Notes: generated from the letters alone by a model not told the origin. A stretch of DNA of 31,304 nt from an uncultured Lachnospiraceae bacterium (GCA_934320845.1 CAKRFU010000028.1:1-31304), one strand, 5' to 3'. Numbered from the stretch's first letter, positions 6,140-14,789 are shown. Program-made: numbers and translations.

Positions 6140-6742
6140 ATGAAAAATATTATTATGACAGCATTTATTAATAAGATTATCGATAAGGATACAGAGCGAG
6201 ATAATTATGATATATATATATACGGATTGTATCAAATGATTTCGTACATTATTAATATTTTAACTATATTATTTATTGGAATTGCTTTATGTAAAGTGTT
6301 AGAAACGATGTTTTTTTTGTTTTGTTTTATTGTTATTAGACCATATGCAGGTGGATATCATGCCTCATCAGCCATAAAATGTTATATATTTACGAATATT
6401 ATTGTAACAGTTGCGGTTTCAATTATGAAATTTATTGAAATTAATAATATTTTTTTAGTATGTTTGTTAGTAATTAATAGTATCATAATAATTATTTTAG
6501 CACCTGTTGATACAAAGAATAAAAGATTAGATGAAATGGAGTATATTATATATAGAAATAAAACTTTAAAAATTTTAGTTGTAGAAGTTGTTTTTGCAAT
6601 TGTAATAATAATTATAAATCATGAAATAGTTGCTGAATGTATAATATTAGCACAAGCTGTATTGTGTATATCATTGATTATAGGAAAAATAAATAATCTT
6701 TTAATAGGAGAAAATAAAAATTTTAAAAACTATAATTTATAA
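6140..6742 (+). CDS. agrB: AgrB-like accessory gene regulator protease
   Basis: A 200-aa polytopic membrane cysteine protease that processes AgrD. It has the signature RPYAGGYHA with catalytic H74 and the nucleophile C81 in SSAIKCYIF. The seven-residue spacing equals the H77/C84 pair of Staphylococcus AgrB. There are about five to six membrane segments and normal family length. The start at 6140 is chosen for GTGAGGA just upstream and because the family begins at this point; a TTG at 6068 is also in frame. It is the last gene of the island, followed by a strong terminator, and is extremely AT-rich. Its substrate is presumably the 45-aa peptide at 4393, though two other genes separate them. 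Confidence 0.92.
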   Translation: MKNIIMTAFINKIIDKDTERDNYDIYIYGLYQMISYIINILTILFIGIALCKVLETMFFLFCFIVIRPYAGGYHASSAIKCYIFTNIIVTVAVSIMKFIEINNIFLVCLLVINSIIIIILAPVDTKNKRLDEMEYIIYRNKTLKILVVEVVFAIVIIIINHEIVAECIILAQAVLCISLIIGKINNLLIGENKNFKNYNL

Positions 6743-6782
6743 AAATAGTATAGATTTTACAAAAACTTGACATTTATTTTAC

Positions 6783-6813
6783 TATGCCGTGATAGTTGCG
6801 GCATATTTTTTTT
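6783..6813 (+). terminator. intrinsic terminator after agrB
   Basis: TATGCCG (6783-6789) pairs with CGGCATA (6799-6805), with a 9-nt loop, followed by eight T. This marks the right edge of the agr island. Confidence 0.85.
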
Positions 6814-6914
6814 GTTACTCTTGTATTGTACAAAAGGAATTGTTTTGATTATGAAACAATTAAGTACGAAATAACTGGTACAACGGAAATGTTATAGAGA
6901 GGACAAAGAAGATT

Positions 6915-8648
6915 ATGAACGAAAATGTTAAAGTAGTGTTTGGATTGCTCGGCGGTCTTGCGTTATTTCTGTATGGAATGAACAGTATGAGTGATGCATT
7001 ACAAAAAGCAGCCGGTGAAAAAATGAAAAGAATTCTTGAAATTCTCACAAAAAATCCTATTATGGGAGCACTCGCGGGTGCATTGGTTACGGCAGTATTA
7101 CAGAGCAGCTCGGCAACAACCGTTATGGTAATTGGCTTTGTCAGCGCAGGACTTATGACATTGCCACAGGGCATCTCAGTTATTTTTGGTGCCAATATAG
7201 GAACAACAATGACAGCGCAGCTTATGGGATTTAAGATAAGCGATTATATATATCCGTTGATATTTATAGGATTTATTATAAATTTTGCATGTAAACAGGA
7301 AAAGGTAAAGCAGGTTGGACGTGTCATTTTCTCATTTGGTCTTTTATTTGAAGGTATAGAAATTATGGGAAGTGTTATGAAGCCGCTTGCGACAAGCCCT
7401 ATATTTATTGAGCTTATGGGAAAAGTAAAGGATATTCCTGTTCTCGGAGTATTACTTGGATGCGTGATGACACTTGTGGTACAGAGCAGTTCGGCAACAA
7501 TTGCTGTTTTACAGAATTTTGCATCACAGGCAGGACCTGACGGAGTGACAAGTGTAATCGGTCTTAGCGGTGCAATTCCGATTTTATTTGGAGATAATAT
7601 AGGAACAACAATAACTGCACTTTTAGCATCGATCGGTCAGTCAAAAAATGCAAAAAGAACAGCAGTGGCACATAGCGTATTTAACATTACCGGAAGTATT
7701 TTATTTATGTTTTTGATACCTGTTTTATCAAGGTTTGTAAGATATGTTTCACCAAAAGGAAATGAGGTAGATGTTATTTCAAGGCAGATAGCAAATGCAC
7801 ATACAACCTTTAATGTAGTCTGTACACTTATATGGCTTCCGTTGATTCCGTTAATGGTTAAGATTGTAAAATTTCTAATAAGAGGTGATGAGACAAAACA
7901 AAAGGCAGCATTTACGGCAAAATATCTTGATGATAAACTCATAAATCAGCCCACAGCAGCATTATATCTTGTTTCGGAGGAGATAAAGCATTCGGCATCG
8001 TATGCAATTGAAGCTTTCAGTTATCTTAAAGTTGCAGTGACAGCAAAAAAAGAAGGAATGGCACAGCAGAAATTCAGCGAGTATTCAGGATATGTAAAGG
8101 TATCGCAGGAAAGTATTTCGACATATATATCAAAGATGTTTTCAAGTGGAAATCTTACTGAACTTCAGTCGGAACAGACTGCGGGACTACTGTGTGTGTC
8201 AAATAATATAGAGAGAATAGCTGAGAGGTGTGACGAGATAGGAAAATCATATGAAAATCTTAAGTCAAAAGGATTTAAGCTGTCAAATGAGGCAGTTAAG
8301 GAAATTAAAGAATGTATGGAACTCTCCGGCAAATTGTTTGAAGAAGCAATAGATGCAGTAAAAACAGGTGATGATAATATAATTGATAAAATGACAAAAG
8401 ACAAAAATAAAATCAGAAAAATCAACAGACAATGCAGTAAAGCACATTTTGGCAGAGTAAAAGACAAAAAGTGCAGTAAAGCAATGTCGGGTGATTATAC
8501 TGAGATACTTCAAAATATCGGAAGAATCACAGACAACTGTGTCGGAATAGCTGAGGAGGCAATTGATAATGTAAAATTTATGACATTGAATGATGAGGAA
8601 ATGAAACAATATGGTTATATGATGGATTTTGTACAGGACAATATATAA
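6915..8648 (+). CDS. Na+/phosphate cotransporter family protein with C-terminal PhoU-like domain
   Basis: A 577-aa protein of the PNaS/NptA family. The membrane part (about residues 1-330) has the two inverted-repeat signatures QSSSATT (63-69) and QSSSATI (190-196) plus the paired G-A-N-I-G-T-T and G-D-N-I-G-T-T loops. Residues from about 345 form a helical PhoU-like domain, the usual arrangement in Firmicute YjbB-like proteins. The start at 6915 has GAGAGGA upstream. It is the first of several phosphate genes in the window and may be co-regulated with pst, although no Pho-box-like repeat was seen before it. It imports or exports phosphate with sodium; the direction is not decided by sequence. 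Confidence 0.92.
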   Translation: MNENVKVVFGLLGGLALFLYGMNSMSDALQKAAGEKMKRILEILTKNPIMGALAGALVTAVLQSSSATTVMVIGFVSAGLMTLPQGISVIFGANIGTTMTAQLMGFKISDYIYPLIFIGFIINFACKQEKVKQVGRVIFSFGLLFEGIEIMGSVMKPLATSPIFIELMGKVKDIPVLGVLLGCVMTLVVQSSSATIAVLQNFASQAGPDGVTSVIGLSGAIPILFGDNIGTTITALLASIGQSKNAKRTAVAHSVFNITGSILFMFLIPVLSRFVRYVSPKGNEVDVISRQIANAHTTFNVVCTLIWLPLIPLMVKIVKFLIRGDETKQKAAFTAKYLDDKLINQPTAALYLVSEEIKHSASYAIEAFSYLKVAVTAKKEGMAQQKFSEYSGYVKVSQESISTYISKMFSSGNLTELQSEQTAGLLCVSNNIERIAERCDEIGKSYENLKSKGFKLSNEAVKEIKECMELSGKLFEEAIDAVKTGDDNIIDKMTKDKNKIRKINRQCSKAHFGRVKDKKCSKAMSGDYTEILQNIGRITDNCVGIAEEAIDNVKFMTLNDEEMKQYGYMMDFVQDNI

Positions 8649-8657
8649 AAGATTTTT

Positions 8658-8708
8658 AGAGACTGCTGCACTAACGATTTTTAACAGTTGATGCGTGGTC
8701 TCTTTTTG
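8658..8708 (+). terminator. terminator after the Na/Pi transporter gene
   Basis: AGAGAC (8658-8663) pairs with GTCTCT (8698-8703), followed by TTTTT. The arms contain GCTGCACTAA, a word also found in the terminator at 10989. Confidence 0.65.
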
Positions 8709-8763
8709 ATTATTGGTATAGAGAAAGCTGATATGTGGAATACTTGATTTAGTTCAAAGTAAA

Positions 8764-8833
8764 TTGAAGTTTGTTTGAAGTGACATTGAAGTTGATTTTG
8801 AAGTGATATTCAAGTATTATTAAAATATTGAAG
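8764..8833 (+). promoter_or_regulatory. phased TTGAAG repeat array and promoter of the thioredoxin reductase gene
   Basis: TTGAAG starts at 8764, 8775, 8786 and 8798, then TTCAAG at 8809, and TTGAAG again at 8828. The first five are spaced 11, 11, 12 and 11 bp, one per helical turn. The copy at 8798-8803 also works as a -35, with TAAAAT 17 bp later (8821-8826). Phased direct repeats ending in the -35 are typical of OmpR/PhoB-type activators. The spacing is seen directly; the regulator is unknown. The strand is given for the downstream gene. Confidence 0.55.
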
Positions 8834-8876
8834 TGCAAAGAGAATAATTAGTAATATTATTTAAATTGGAGGAAAT

Positions 8877-9806
8877 ATGCGAGATTTAGTTATTATAGGA
8901 AGCGGACCGGCAGGTCTTTCCGCAGCAATATATGCAAAAAGAGCAAAACTTGATGTGGTAGTAATAGAAAAGGCAGGATACAGTGGAGGTCAGATAGTGT
9001 CAACAGAGCAGGTGGACAATTATCTGGGACTGCCTGAGACAGATGGTTTTACCTTAGGAAGCAAATTCAGAGAGCATGCGGATATGCTTGAGACAGAGTT
9101 TTTAGATGCTGAGGTATTAAAAATAGAAGAATTTACTGATGCAGAAGGAAAAAAGGCATATAAAGTGTTACTTGATGAGGGAGAGCCTGTTGAGACAAAG
9201 ACAATTATAGCTGCAACGGGAGCATCACACAGAAAACTTGGAGCCGGTGGCGAACAGGAATTTACAGGTACGGGAGTATCATATTGTGCAACATGCGACG
9301 GAGCATTTTTTAAGAAAAAAACGGTTGCAGTAGCAGGCGGTGGTGATGTTGCACTTGAGGATGCACTTTATCTTTCAGGATTATGTGAAAAAGTTTATCT
9401 TATACACAGGAGAGATGAATTCAGGGCAGCAGCAAACATACAGCAGAAAGTAAAAGAAACAGCAAATATAGAGATACTTCCGTTTTATGAAATAAAAGAA
9501 ATAAAAGGTGACAAAAAAGTAACATCAGTACAGCTTGTTCAGAACAAAACAGGTGAGGAAAAAGAACTTGGAGTATCGGCAGTGTTTATAGCTGTAGGAA
9601 TGAATCCTCAAACAGATATATTTAAAGATTTTGTGGATTTGGATGAAAAGGGATATATAAAAGCCGGCGAGGACTGCAAGACGAGCAGTGAGGGTATATA
9701 TGCGGCAGGAGATATAAGAACAAAACCACTCAGACAGATAGTAACAGCAGTGGCAGACGGAGCAACTGCCGTACAGTCAGTAGAAAGGTATCTTCATCAG
9801 AGATAA
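8877..9806 (+). CDS. trxB: thioredoxin-disulfide reductase
   Basis: A 309-aa FAD/NADPH enzyme that reduces thioredoxin. It has the FAD motif GSGPAG (residues 8-13), the redox pair C137-A-T-C140-D, the NADPH loop GGGDVALE shortly after, and the C-terminal FAD motif GIYAAGDIR. Length and order match TrxB. GGAGG precedes the ATG. It is transcribed alone or with the following secreted-protein gene, which starts 20 bases later. It would serve cytosolic thioredoxins, including possibly the one at 137. Confidence 0.95.
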   Translation: MRDLVIIGSGPAGLSAAIYAKRAKLDVVVIEKAGYSGGQIVSTEQVDNYLGLPETDGFTLGSKFREHADMLETEFLDAEVLKIEEFTDAEGKKAYKVLLDEGEPVETKTIIAATGASHRKLGAGGEQEFTGTGVSYCATCDGAFFKKKTVAVAGGGDVALEDALYLSGLCEKVYLIHRRDEFRAAANIQQKVKETANIEILPFYEIKEIKGDKKVTSVQLVQNKTGEEKELGVSAVFIAVGMNPQTDIFKDFVDLDEKGYIKAGEDCKTSSEGIYAAGDIRTKPLRQIVTAVADGATAVQSVERYLHQR

Positions 9807-9826
9807 GGACAAATTTGGAGGCAGAT

Positions 9827-10915
9827 ATGAAATTACAAAAGTTATTATGTAAAATGGGTGTTTTGTTGATTGCATTTTCGTTTACGTTTCAAAATCCAGG
9901 TATAGTATTTGCAGCGGATGAAAGCACAAATATTGATTCAGATGACACTAATATTGAAGATGACAGTGATAACAGTGACGAAGATTGTTTTGACGATTGG
10001 GACGATTCTGAAGATGAGGATGAAGATGACAATAACGACTATGAGGATGATTATGAATTTGATGATGACGATTATTATGTTAAAGATGATGGCTTGTATG
10101 ATGAGGGTGACGGCATTTATCTTTATGAGAATGGAAAGCGTTCTGATTTTACCGGAATTGTCACTAAATATGGAAAAGCATGTTATGTAAAAAAAGGAAA
10201 ACTTCAAAGCAGTTTTAAGGGGATTTATGAATACAATAATGTGTTATATGCTATATATAAAGGATATGTAGATACTTCTGCAAATGGAGATTACTATGAC
10301 AATAAAAAAACATATTTAGTGAAGAAAGGCATTGTTGTAAAAAAATCAGGACTCATATCAGTTGACGGTTTTAAGTATTATGTAAAAAAGGGAATTGTAC
10401 AGACTAAAGTAAATGGCGTAAAAAAAATAAAGGGAACAAGATATTATTTTGATTGTGGAGTGGTAGCGACAGAGGTATCTACTATTATCAAGATAAAGAA
10501 AAGCTGGTATGTGGTTGAAAATGGTATCGTAAAACGAAAAACATCGAAGCGTTGCAACAAAATACTTAAATTGCGCAAAAAGTATCCGGAAGGCAAAAGA
10601 TGGACAAATGCAAATGGATATTTATGGAAGGCAGCAGGATATAGCGGATATGGCTGTGCCGGATTTTCATTTATTGCCAGTGATGCTGCTTATGGAAAAA
10701 AGGCAAGGATTATAAAACATAAGAAATTTTTAAAGGTAAAAAGTGGAGATATTATCCGCCTTGCCAATAATACTCATTCAGTTGTGGTATTGGAAAAGCT
10801 GCACAAGGGAGTTATTGTAGCGGAGGGAAATTATTGTGAGTCGATACATTGGTTCCGGTACATAAGCTTTAAAGAGCTGAAAAGCTCAGGTACATATGTA
10901 CAGACAAGAAAATAA
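9827..10915 (+). CDS. secreted protein with acidic linker, repeat region and NlpC/P60-like C-terminal domain
   Basis: 362 aa from ATG 9827, chosen for TTGGAGG upstream (an in-frame TTG at 9815 is not favoured). Order: signal peptide (about 1-30, ending VFAAD); a very acidic Asp/Glu stretch (about 32-85); four to five degenerate tyrosine/glycine repeats of the cell-wall-binding style (YYVKKGIVQ, YYFDCGVV, WYVVENGIV); and a C-terminal domain with G-C-A-G-F-S-F and T-H-S-V-V-V-L-E. The last two fit the Cys and His of a papain-like NlpC/P60-type fold common in Lachnospiraceae secreted proteins. It probably acts at the cell envelope. Substrate and true enzymatic activity are unknown. It follows trxB by 20 bp. 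Confidence 0.75.
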   Translation: MKLQKLLCKMGVLLIAFSFTFQNPGIVFAADESTNIDSDDTNIEDDSDNSDEDCFDDWDDSEDEDEDDNNDYEDDYEFDDDDYYVKDDGLYDEGDGIYLYENGKRSDFTGIVTKYGKACYVKKGKLQSSFKGIYEYNNVLYAIYKGYVDTSANGDYYDNKKTYLVKKGIVVKKSGLISVDGFKYYVKKGIVQTKVNGVKKIKGTRYYFDCGVVATEVSTIIKIKKSWYVVENGIVKRKTSKRCNKILKLRKKYPEGKRWTNANGYLWKAAGYSGYGCAGFSFIASDAAYGKKARIIKHKKFLKVKSGDIIRLANNTHSVVVLEKLHKGVIVAEGNYCESIHWFRYISFKELKSSGTYVQTRK

Positions 10916-10988
10916 AAGAAATAAATATTTTTAGAATTTGTAGAGCTTTGTTGAAATTCAATTATTGTACAAGGAGTTTCATAGCATT

Positions 10989-11038
10989 AAAAGGAGCTGT
11001 TGCACTAAGAGATTAGTGTAGCAGTTCCTTTTAATTTT
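10989..11038 (+). terminator. strong terminator before the pst operon
   Basis: A 19-bp stem with three G-U pairs: 10989-11007 against 11014-11032. A six-nt loop lies between the arms, and TTTTAATTTTAT follows. The stem contains GCTGTTGCACTAA. Confidence 0.85.
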
Positions 11039-11094
11039 ATAAGAAAATGCTCGTATGTGGTGGTATATCAAGTGCAAAGTGTAAGTCGTGTACT

Positions 11095-11153
11095 TTTTAC
11101 ATATCTTTTACAAAACCTGCCTTTTGAATTTTACTTTGCGGCTATATCATAAT
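11095..11153 (+). promoter_or_regulatory. PhoP-box-like repeats and promoter of pstS
   Basis: TTTACA occurs at 11096-11101 and 11107-11112 (11-bp period), with a near copy TTTACT at 11130-11135. This matches the Gram-positive PhoP half-site TT(A/C/T)A(C/T)A with 5-bp spacers. A promoter TTGAAT (11124-11129), 18 bp, CATAAT (11148-11153) overlaps the end. It suggests induction by the PhoP/PhoR pair encoded at the end of the same cluster. Confidence 0.65.
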
Positions 11154-11211
11154 ACTTGTAAAAAGGAAAACAAAAAACAAATAAACTTAAAACAAAAGGA
11201 GACAAAAAATT

Positions 11212-12096
11212 ATGAGAACAAAAAACAGATTATTAGTAGCTGCAATGGTATCAGCATTAACACTTACATCACTTACAGGATGCGGAAGCTCATCGTCAGG
11301 AAGCAGTGACAAAGCTTCTTCAGGTTCATCAAGCAGTGCAGATGCATCATCAAGCGGAAACATCAGTGGTTCTGTTGCAACAGACGGTTCAACATCAATG
11401 GAAAAAGTAGTTGGTGCTTTGGGTGAGGCATTTATGGAGGCAAACCCGGATGTAAAATTTACATACAATCCTACAGGTTCAGGCTCAGGAATCACAGCAG
11501 TAACAGAGGGAAGATGTGACATCGGACTTTCAAGCCGTGCATTGACAGACGATGAGAAAAATCAGGGACTTAAAGAAACAATCATTGCATATGACGGAAT
11601 TGCTATTATCGTAAATCCTGAAAACAAAGTAACAGACTTAAAGGTTGAGCAGATTGCTGATATTTATACAGGAAAAATTAAGAATTGGAGTGATGTCGGA
11701 GGAGATAAAGGAGACATCGTTCTTATAGGTAGAGAAGCAGGAAGCGGTACTCGTGATGGATTTGAATCTATTACAGGAACAGAAGATAAATGTAAATACG
11801 GACAGGAACTTACATCAACAGGTGATGTTATCACAACAGTTGCAAACAATCCAAATGCAATCGGTTATGCGTCACTTGCTTCAGTTGATGACAGTGTAAA
11901 GGCTCTCGCAGTAGACGGAGTAACACCATCAGAAGATACTGTAAAAGATGCAAGTTATAAGATTCAGAGACCATTTGTATTTGTAACAAAAGAAGATACA
12001 AAACTCAGCGACGCAGCTCAGGCATTCTTTGATTATGCAATGGGCGCAGCAGATACTATCACAGCAGCAGGTGTAGTACCGGCTAACGAAAAGTAA
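11212..12096 (+). CDS. pstS: phosphate ABC transporter substrate-binding lipoprotein
   Basis: A 294-aa lipoprotein. The signal sequence ends in the lipobox L-T-G-C24, followed by a Ser/Gly-rich linker. It has the phosphate-binding motifs T-D-G-S-T-S-M-E, P-T-G-S-G-S-G and G-R-E-A-G-S-G-T-R-D that coordinate phosphate in PstS. GGAGAC lies before the ATG. It captures inorganic phosphate outside the cell and hands it to PstCA. It is the first gene of pstSCAB-phoU-phoPR. A hairpin directly after it may lower read-through into the permease genes. Confidence 0.97.
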   Translation: MRTKNRLLVAAMVSALTLTSLTGCGSSSSGSSDKASSGSSSSADASSSGNISGSVATDGSTSMEKVVGALGEAFMEANPDVKFTYNPTGSGSGITAVTEGRCDIGLSSRALTDDEKNQGLKETIIAYDGIAIIVNPENKVTDLKVEQIADIYTGKIKNWSDVGGDKGDIVLIGREAGSGTRDGFESITGTEDKCKYGQELTSTGDVITTVANNPNAIGYASLASVDDSVKALAVDGVTPSEDTVKDASYKIQRPFVFVTKEDTKLSDAAQAFFDYAMGAADTITAAGVVPANEK

Positions 12097-12135
12097 TAAA
12101 TAATAAGAGTAATATTTATAAATATGCTGCATTAA

Positions 12136-12163
12136 GGGTGAGTCGTAAGGCTTGCCCATTTTA
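12136..12163 (+). terminator. pstS-pstC intergenic hairpin, probable partial terminator
   Basis: GGGTGAGTC (12136-12144) pairs with GGCTTGCCC (12149-12157), including three G-U pairs, with a GTAA tetraloop, then ATTTTAAT. Partial termination after pstS is common where the binding protein is needed in excess. Confidence 0.5.
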
Positions 12164-12169
12164 ATCAGG

Positions 12170-12221
12170 CAATTTGTGCCGCAGGCGTCACAAATTGGCT
12201 ATGTTTGTAAAGCGTCTGCGG
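12170..12221 (+). promoter_or_regulatory. alternative hairpins in the pstC leader
   Basis: CAATTTGTG (12170-12178) pairs perfectly with CACAAATTG (12189-12197). The loop of that hairpin, CCGCAGGCGT (12179-12188), can instead pair with GCGTCTGCGG (12212-12221) next to the pstC ribosome site (12224-12227). The two pairings would form a pseudoknot or compete. Confidence 0.35.
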
Positions 12222-12234
12222 AATGGAGCTTTAT

Positions 12235-13101
12235 ATGAGGAAAAGTCATAACATATTTGAAACAATTATCCACGGAATATTTTTAATACTTGGATTGATA
12301 ACAGTTGGTTTTGTATTACTTATAACTGTTTATCTTGTTATTGCAGGAATACCGGCAATAAGAGAAATAGGAATATTAAAATTTTTATTCGGAAAGAAAT
12401 GGGCATCGACTGCAGCAACACCTTCATATGGAATACTGCCATTTATTCTCACAAGTGTATATGGTACGGCGGGAGCCATTATAATAGGTGTTCCGGTAGG
12501 GTTTCTTACAGCAGTGTATCTTGCAAAGGTTGCAAACAGGAAAGTGAAGGCAGTTGTAGATATGGCAGTAAGTCTGCTTGCAGGTATTCCGTCAGTTGTT
12601 TACGGTCTTGTAGGTATGCTGGTACTCGTTCCGTGGGTTCGAGATATATTCCATATAGCAGATGGTGCCAGTCTTTTTTCAGCAATTATAGTATTGGCGA
12701 TAATGATATTACCTTCAATTATAAGTGTGTCACTTACGGCACTTGAAGCGGTTCCGCCCGAATACGAGGATGCATCGCTTGCACTTGGAGCAACACCGAT
12801 TGAGACATATTTTAAAGTATCGGTTCCGGCTGCAAAAAGCGGTATAGCTGCAGCGGTGGTACTCGGAGTAGGACGTGCAATAGGAGAGGCAATGGCTGTA
12901 ATGATGGTTTCAGGAAATGTGGCAAATATGCCAAAACTTTTTCAGAGTGTACGATTCCTTACAACGGCGGTTGCGAGTGAGATGTCATATTCATCCGGAT
13001 TACAAAAGCAGGCACTATTTTCAATTGCCCTTGTACTGTTTTTGTTTATTATGTTGATAAATGCATTGCTCAACAGTCTTTTGAAGAAAGAAAAGGAGTG
13101 A
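12235..13101 (+). CDS. pstC: phosphate ABC transporter permease subunit PstC
   Basis: A 288-aa inner-membrane permease with six predicted membrane helices. The ABC-permease EAA loop is seen as EYEDASLALGATPIETYFKV. It has GIPSVVYGLVG, typical of PstC/PstA. The start at 12235 is preferred because GGAG (12224-12227) is correctly spaced; an in-frame ATG at 12223 has no ribosome site. It pairs with PstA, whose gene starts seven bases after its stop, to form the channel for phosphate delivered by PstS. Confidence 0.95.
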   Translation: MRKSHNIFETIIHGIFLILGLITVGFVLLITVYLVIAGIPAIREIGILKFLFGKKWASTAATPSYGILPFILTSVYGTAGAIIIGVPVGFLTAVYLAKVANRKVKAVVDMAVSLLAGIPSVVYGLVGMLVLVPWVRDIFHIADGASLFSAIIVLAIMILPSIISVSLTALEAVPPEYEDASLALGATPIETYFKVSVPAAKSGIAAAVVLGVGRAIGEAMAVMMVSGNVANMPKLFQSVRFLTTAVASEMSYSSGLQKQALFSIALVLFLFIMLINALLNSLLKKEKE

Positions 13102-13108
13102 TTAGAAA

Positions 13109-13948
13109 ATGAAGAGAAAAGCTTATATCTGGATAATGAAAATTTTAATGTGGATATCAGTCGCTATAACATGCAGTCTCGTTGTATTTGTTATCGGCTT
13201 TGTAATGTATAAAGGACTTCCGAATATTACATGGAAACTTCTTTCGACGAAACCAAGTTATCTGACGCAGAGCATAGGTATTCTGCCTGATATATTAAAC
13301 ACATTTTATATTGTAATAGCAACACTTGTATTCGTTCTTCCACTTGGAGTAGGGGCAGCAATCTACCTTACGGAATATGCGACAAATAAAAAGGTGGTTG
13401 CAGTCATCGAATATGCAGCGGAGACACTTTCAGGTATTCCTTCAATTATATATGGACTTGTAGGAATGTTGTTTTTCTGCGAATTTCTTCATATGCAAAC
13501 ATCGATATTAGCGGGTGCGATGACGCTTGTTATTATGAATCTTCCCACAATAATGAGAACAACGCAGGAAAGTTTAAAGACAGTTCCGCAAAGTTACAGA
13601 GAGGGTGCTTTTGGACTTGGTGCAGGCAAATGGAGAGTTATAAGGACTGTTGTGCTTCCGAGTTGTGTAGACGGTATTATGACAGGATGTATTCTTGCAG
13701 TAGGAAGAATACTCGGAGAATCAGCAGCATTATTGTTTACGGCAGGTTTTGCTCATATAATAAACGGTTTTATAGACGGACTTGGACGAGCAGGAGCAAC
13801 ACTCACGGTAGCTCTTTATGTATACGCTAAAGAGCAGGGAGAGTTTGAAGTTGCATTTGCGATAGCGGCAATATTGATGATACTTGCATTTTTGGTAAAT
13901 CTTGCCGCTAAGTTTACAGGATTGTATTTTAAGAAAAAGGTAGAGTAA
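13109..13948 (+). CDS. pstA: phosphate ABC transporter permease subunit PstA
   Basis: A 279-aa permease with six membrane helices, GIPSIIYGLVGMLFF and the EAA loop SYREGAFGLGAGKWRVI. It is homologous to PstC within the same cluster. AAAGGAG precedes the ATG, and seven bases separate it from pstC. The product forms the membrane pore with PstC and docks on the PstB ATPase. Confidence 0.95.
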   Translation: MKRKAYIWIMKILMWISVAITCSLVVFVIGFVMYKGLPNITWKLLSTKPSYLTQSIGILPDILNTFYIVIATLVFVLPLGVGAAIYLTEYATNKKVVAVIEYAAETLSGIPSIIYGLVGMLFFCEFLHMQTSILAGAMTLVIMNLPTIMRTTQESLKTVPQSYREGAFGLGAGKWRVIRTVVLPSCVDGIMTGCILAVGRILGESAALLFTAGFAHIINGFIDGLGRAGATLTVALYVYAKEQGEFEVAFAIAAILMILAFLVNLAAKFTGLYFKKKVE

Positions 13949-14002
13949 TAAACTAATTCAGCCGGTATTTATTATTTTGCAGGAAATAGCAGGAGGAAGC
14001 AG

Positions 14003-14758
14003 ATGAATAACATAATGACAGTTAAAGACTTGTGTTTATGGTATGGTCAGACACAGGCGTTGAAAAATATAAATATTGATATTCCAGAAAAGAGTATTAC
14101 TGCGCTCATAGGTCCGTCAGGATGCGGTAAGTCAACATTTTTAAAGACGTTAAACAGAATGAATGACCTTGTTCAGGGTGTAAAAATAACAGGTGAAGTT
14201 AAATATGGAGATATGGATATTTTCGCACCTGATACTGATGTAAATAGATTGAGAAAAGATATAGGAATGGTTTTCCAAAAACCTAATCCATTTCCGATGA
14301 GCATATATGACAATATTGCCTATGGACCGAGAACACACGGAATAAAAAATAAGGCAAGACTTGATGAGATTGTTGAAAATTCTTTGAGAGGTGCCGCAAT
14401 CTGGGATGAAGTAAAGGACAGACTTAAAAAGTCCGCACTTGGCATGTCAGGCGGTCAGCAGCAGAGACTTTGTATAGCGAGAGCTCTTGCCGTTGAACCT
14501 AAGATACTTCTTATGGATGAGCCTACAAGTGCTCTTGACCCTATATCTACATCAAAGATAGAGGAACTTGCAAGTGAGCTTAAAGAGAAATATACGATTG
14601 TTATAGTTACACATAATATGCAGCAGGCAGTTCGTATTTCTGACAGAACAGCATTCTTCCTGCTTGGTGATCTTATTGAGTACGGAGATACAGAGAAGAT
14701 GTTTGCATCACCTGAGGATAAGAGAACAGAGGATTATATTACGGGAAGATTCGGTTGA
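14003..14758 (+). CDS. pstB: phosphate ABC transporter ATP-binding protein PstB
   Basis: A 251-aa ATPase. Walker A is GPSGCGKST, followed by the PstB-specific [11 protein letters not shown]. The Q-loop is [21 protein letters not shown], the signature [10 protein letters not shown], Walker [14 protein letters not shown] and the H-loop VTHNM. All motifs are intact, and the end YITGRFG is typical. AGGAGG lies before the ATG. It powers phosphate import through PstCA. Confidence 0.97.
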   Translation: MNNIMTVKDLCLWYGQTQALKNINIDIPEKSITALIGPSGCGKSTFLKTLNRMNDLVQGVKITGEVKYGDMDIFAPDTDVNRLRKDIGMVFQKPNPFPMSIYDNIAYGPRTHGIKNKARLDEIVENSLRGAAIWDEVKDRLKKSALGMSGGQQQRLCIARALAVEPKILLMDEPTSALDPISTSKIEELASELKEKYTIVIVTHNMQQAVRISDRTAFFLLGDLIEYGDTEKMFASPEDKRTEDYITGRFG

Positions 14759-14789
14759 TTTATTATTAGAAAATAGGAGGATTTTGGAA

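Noticed and set aside
6767..6795. TTGACA (6767-6772) as a promoter for the Na/Pi transporter
   Set aside because: The expected -10 falls in the terminator loop and reads TGATAG, a poor match.
8764..8833. CRISPR-like or simple satellite array
   Set aside because: Units are only 6-7 bp with 4-5 bp gaps; it is a phased binding-site array or promoter, not spacers.
9909..10207. ORFs on both strands in the acidic-repeat region
   Set aside because: Low-complexity Met/Ile-rich translations of the GAT/GAA-rich acidic tract of the real gene.
12223..12234. pstC start at the first in-frame ATG
   Set aside because: That ATG overlaps the GGAG that serves ATG 12235.
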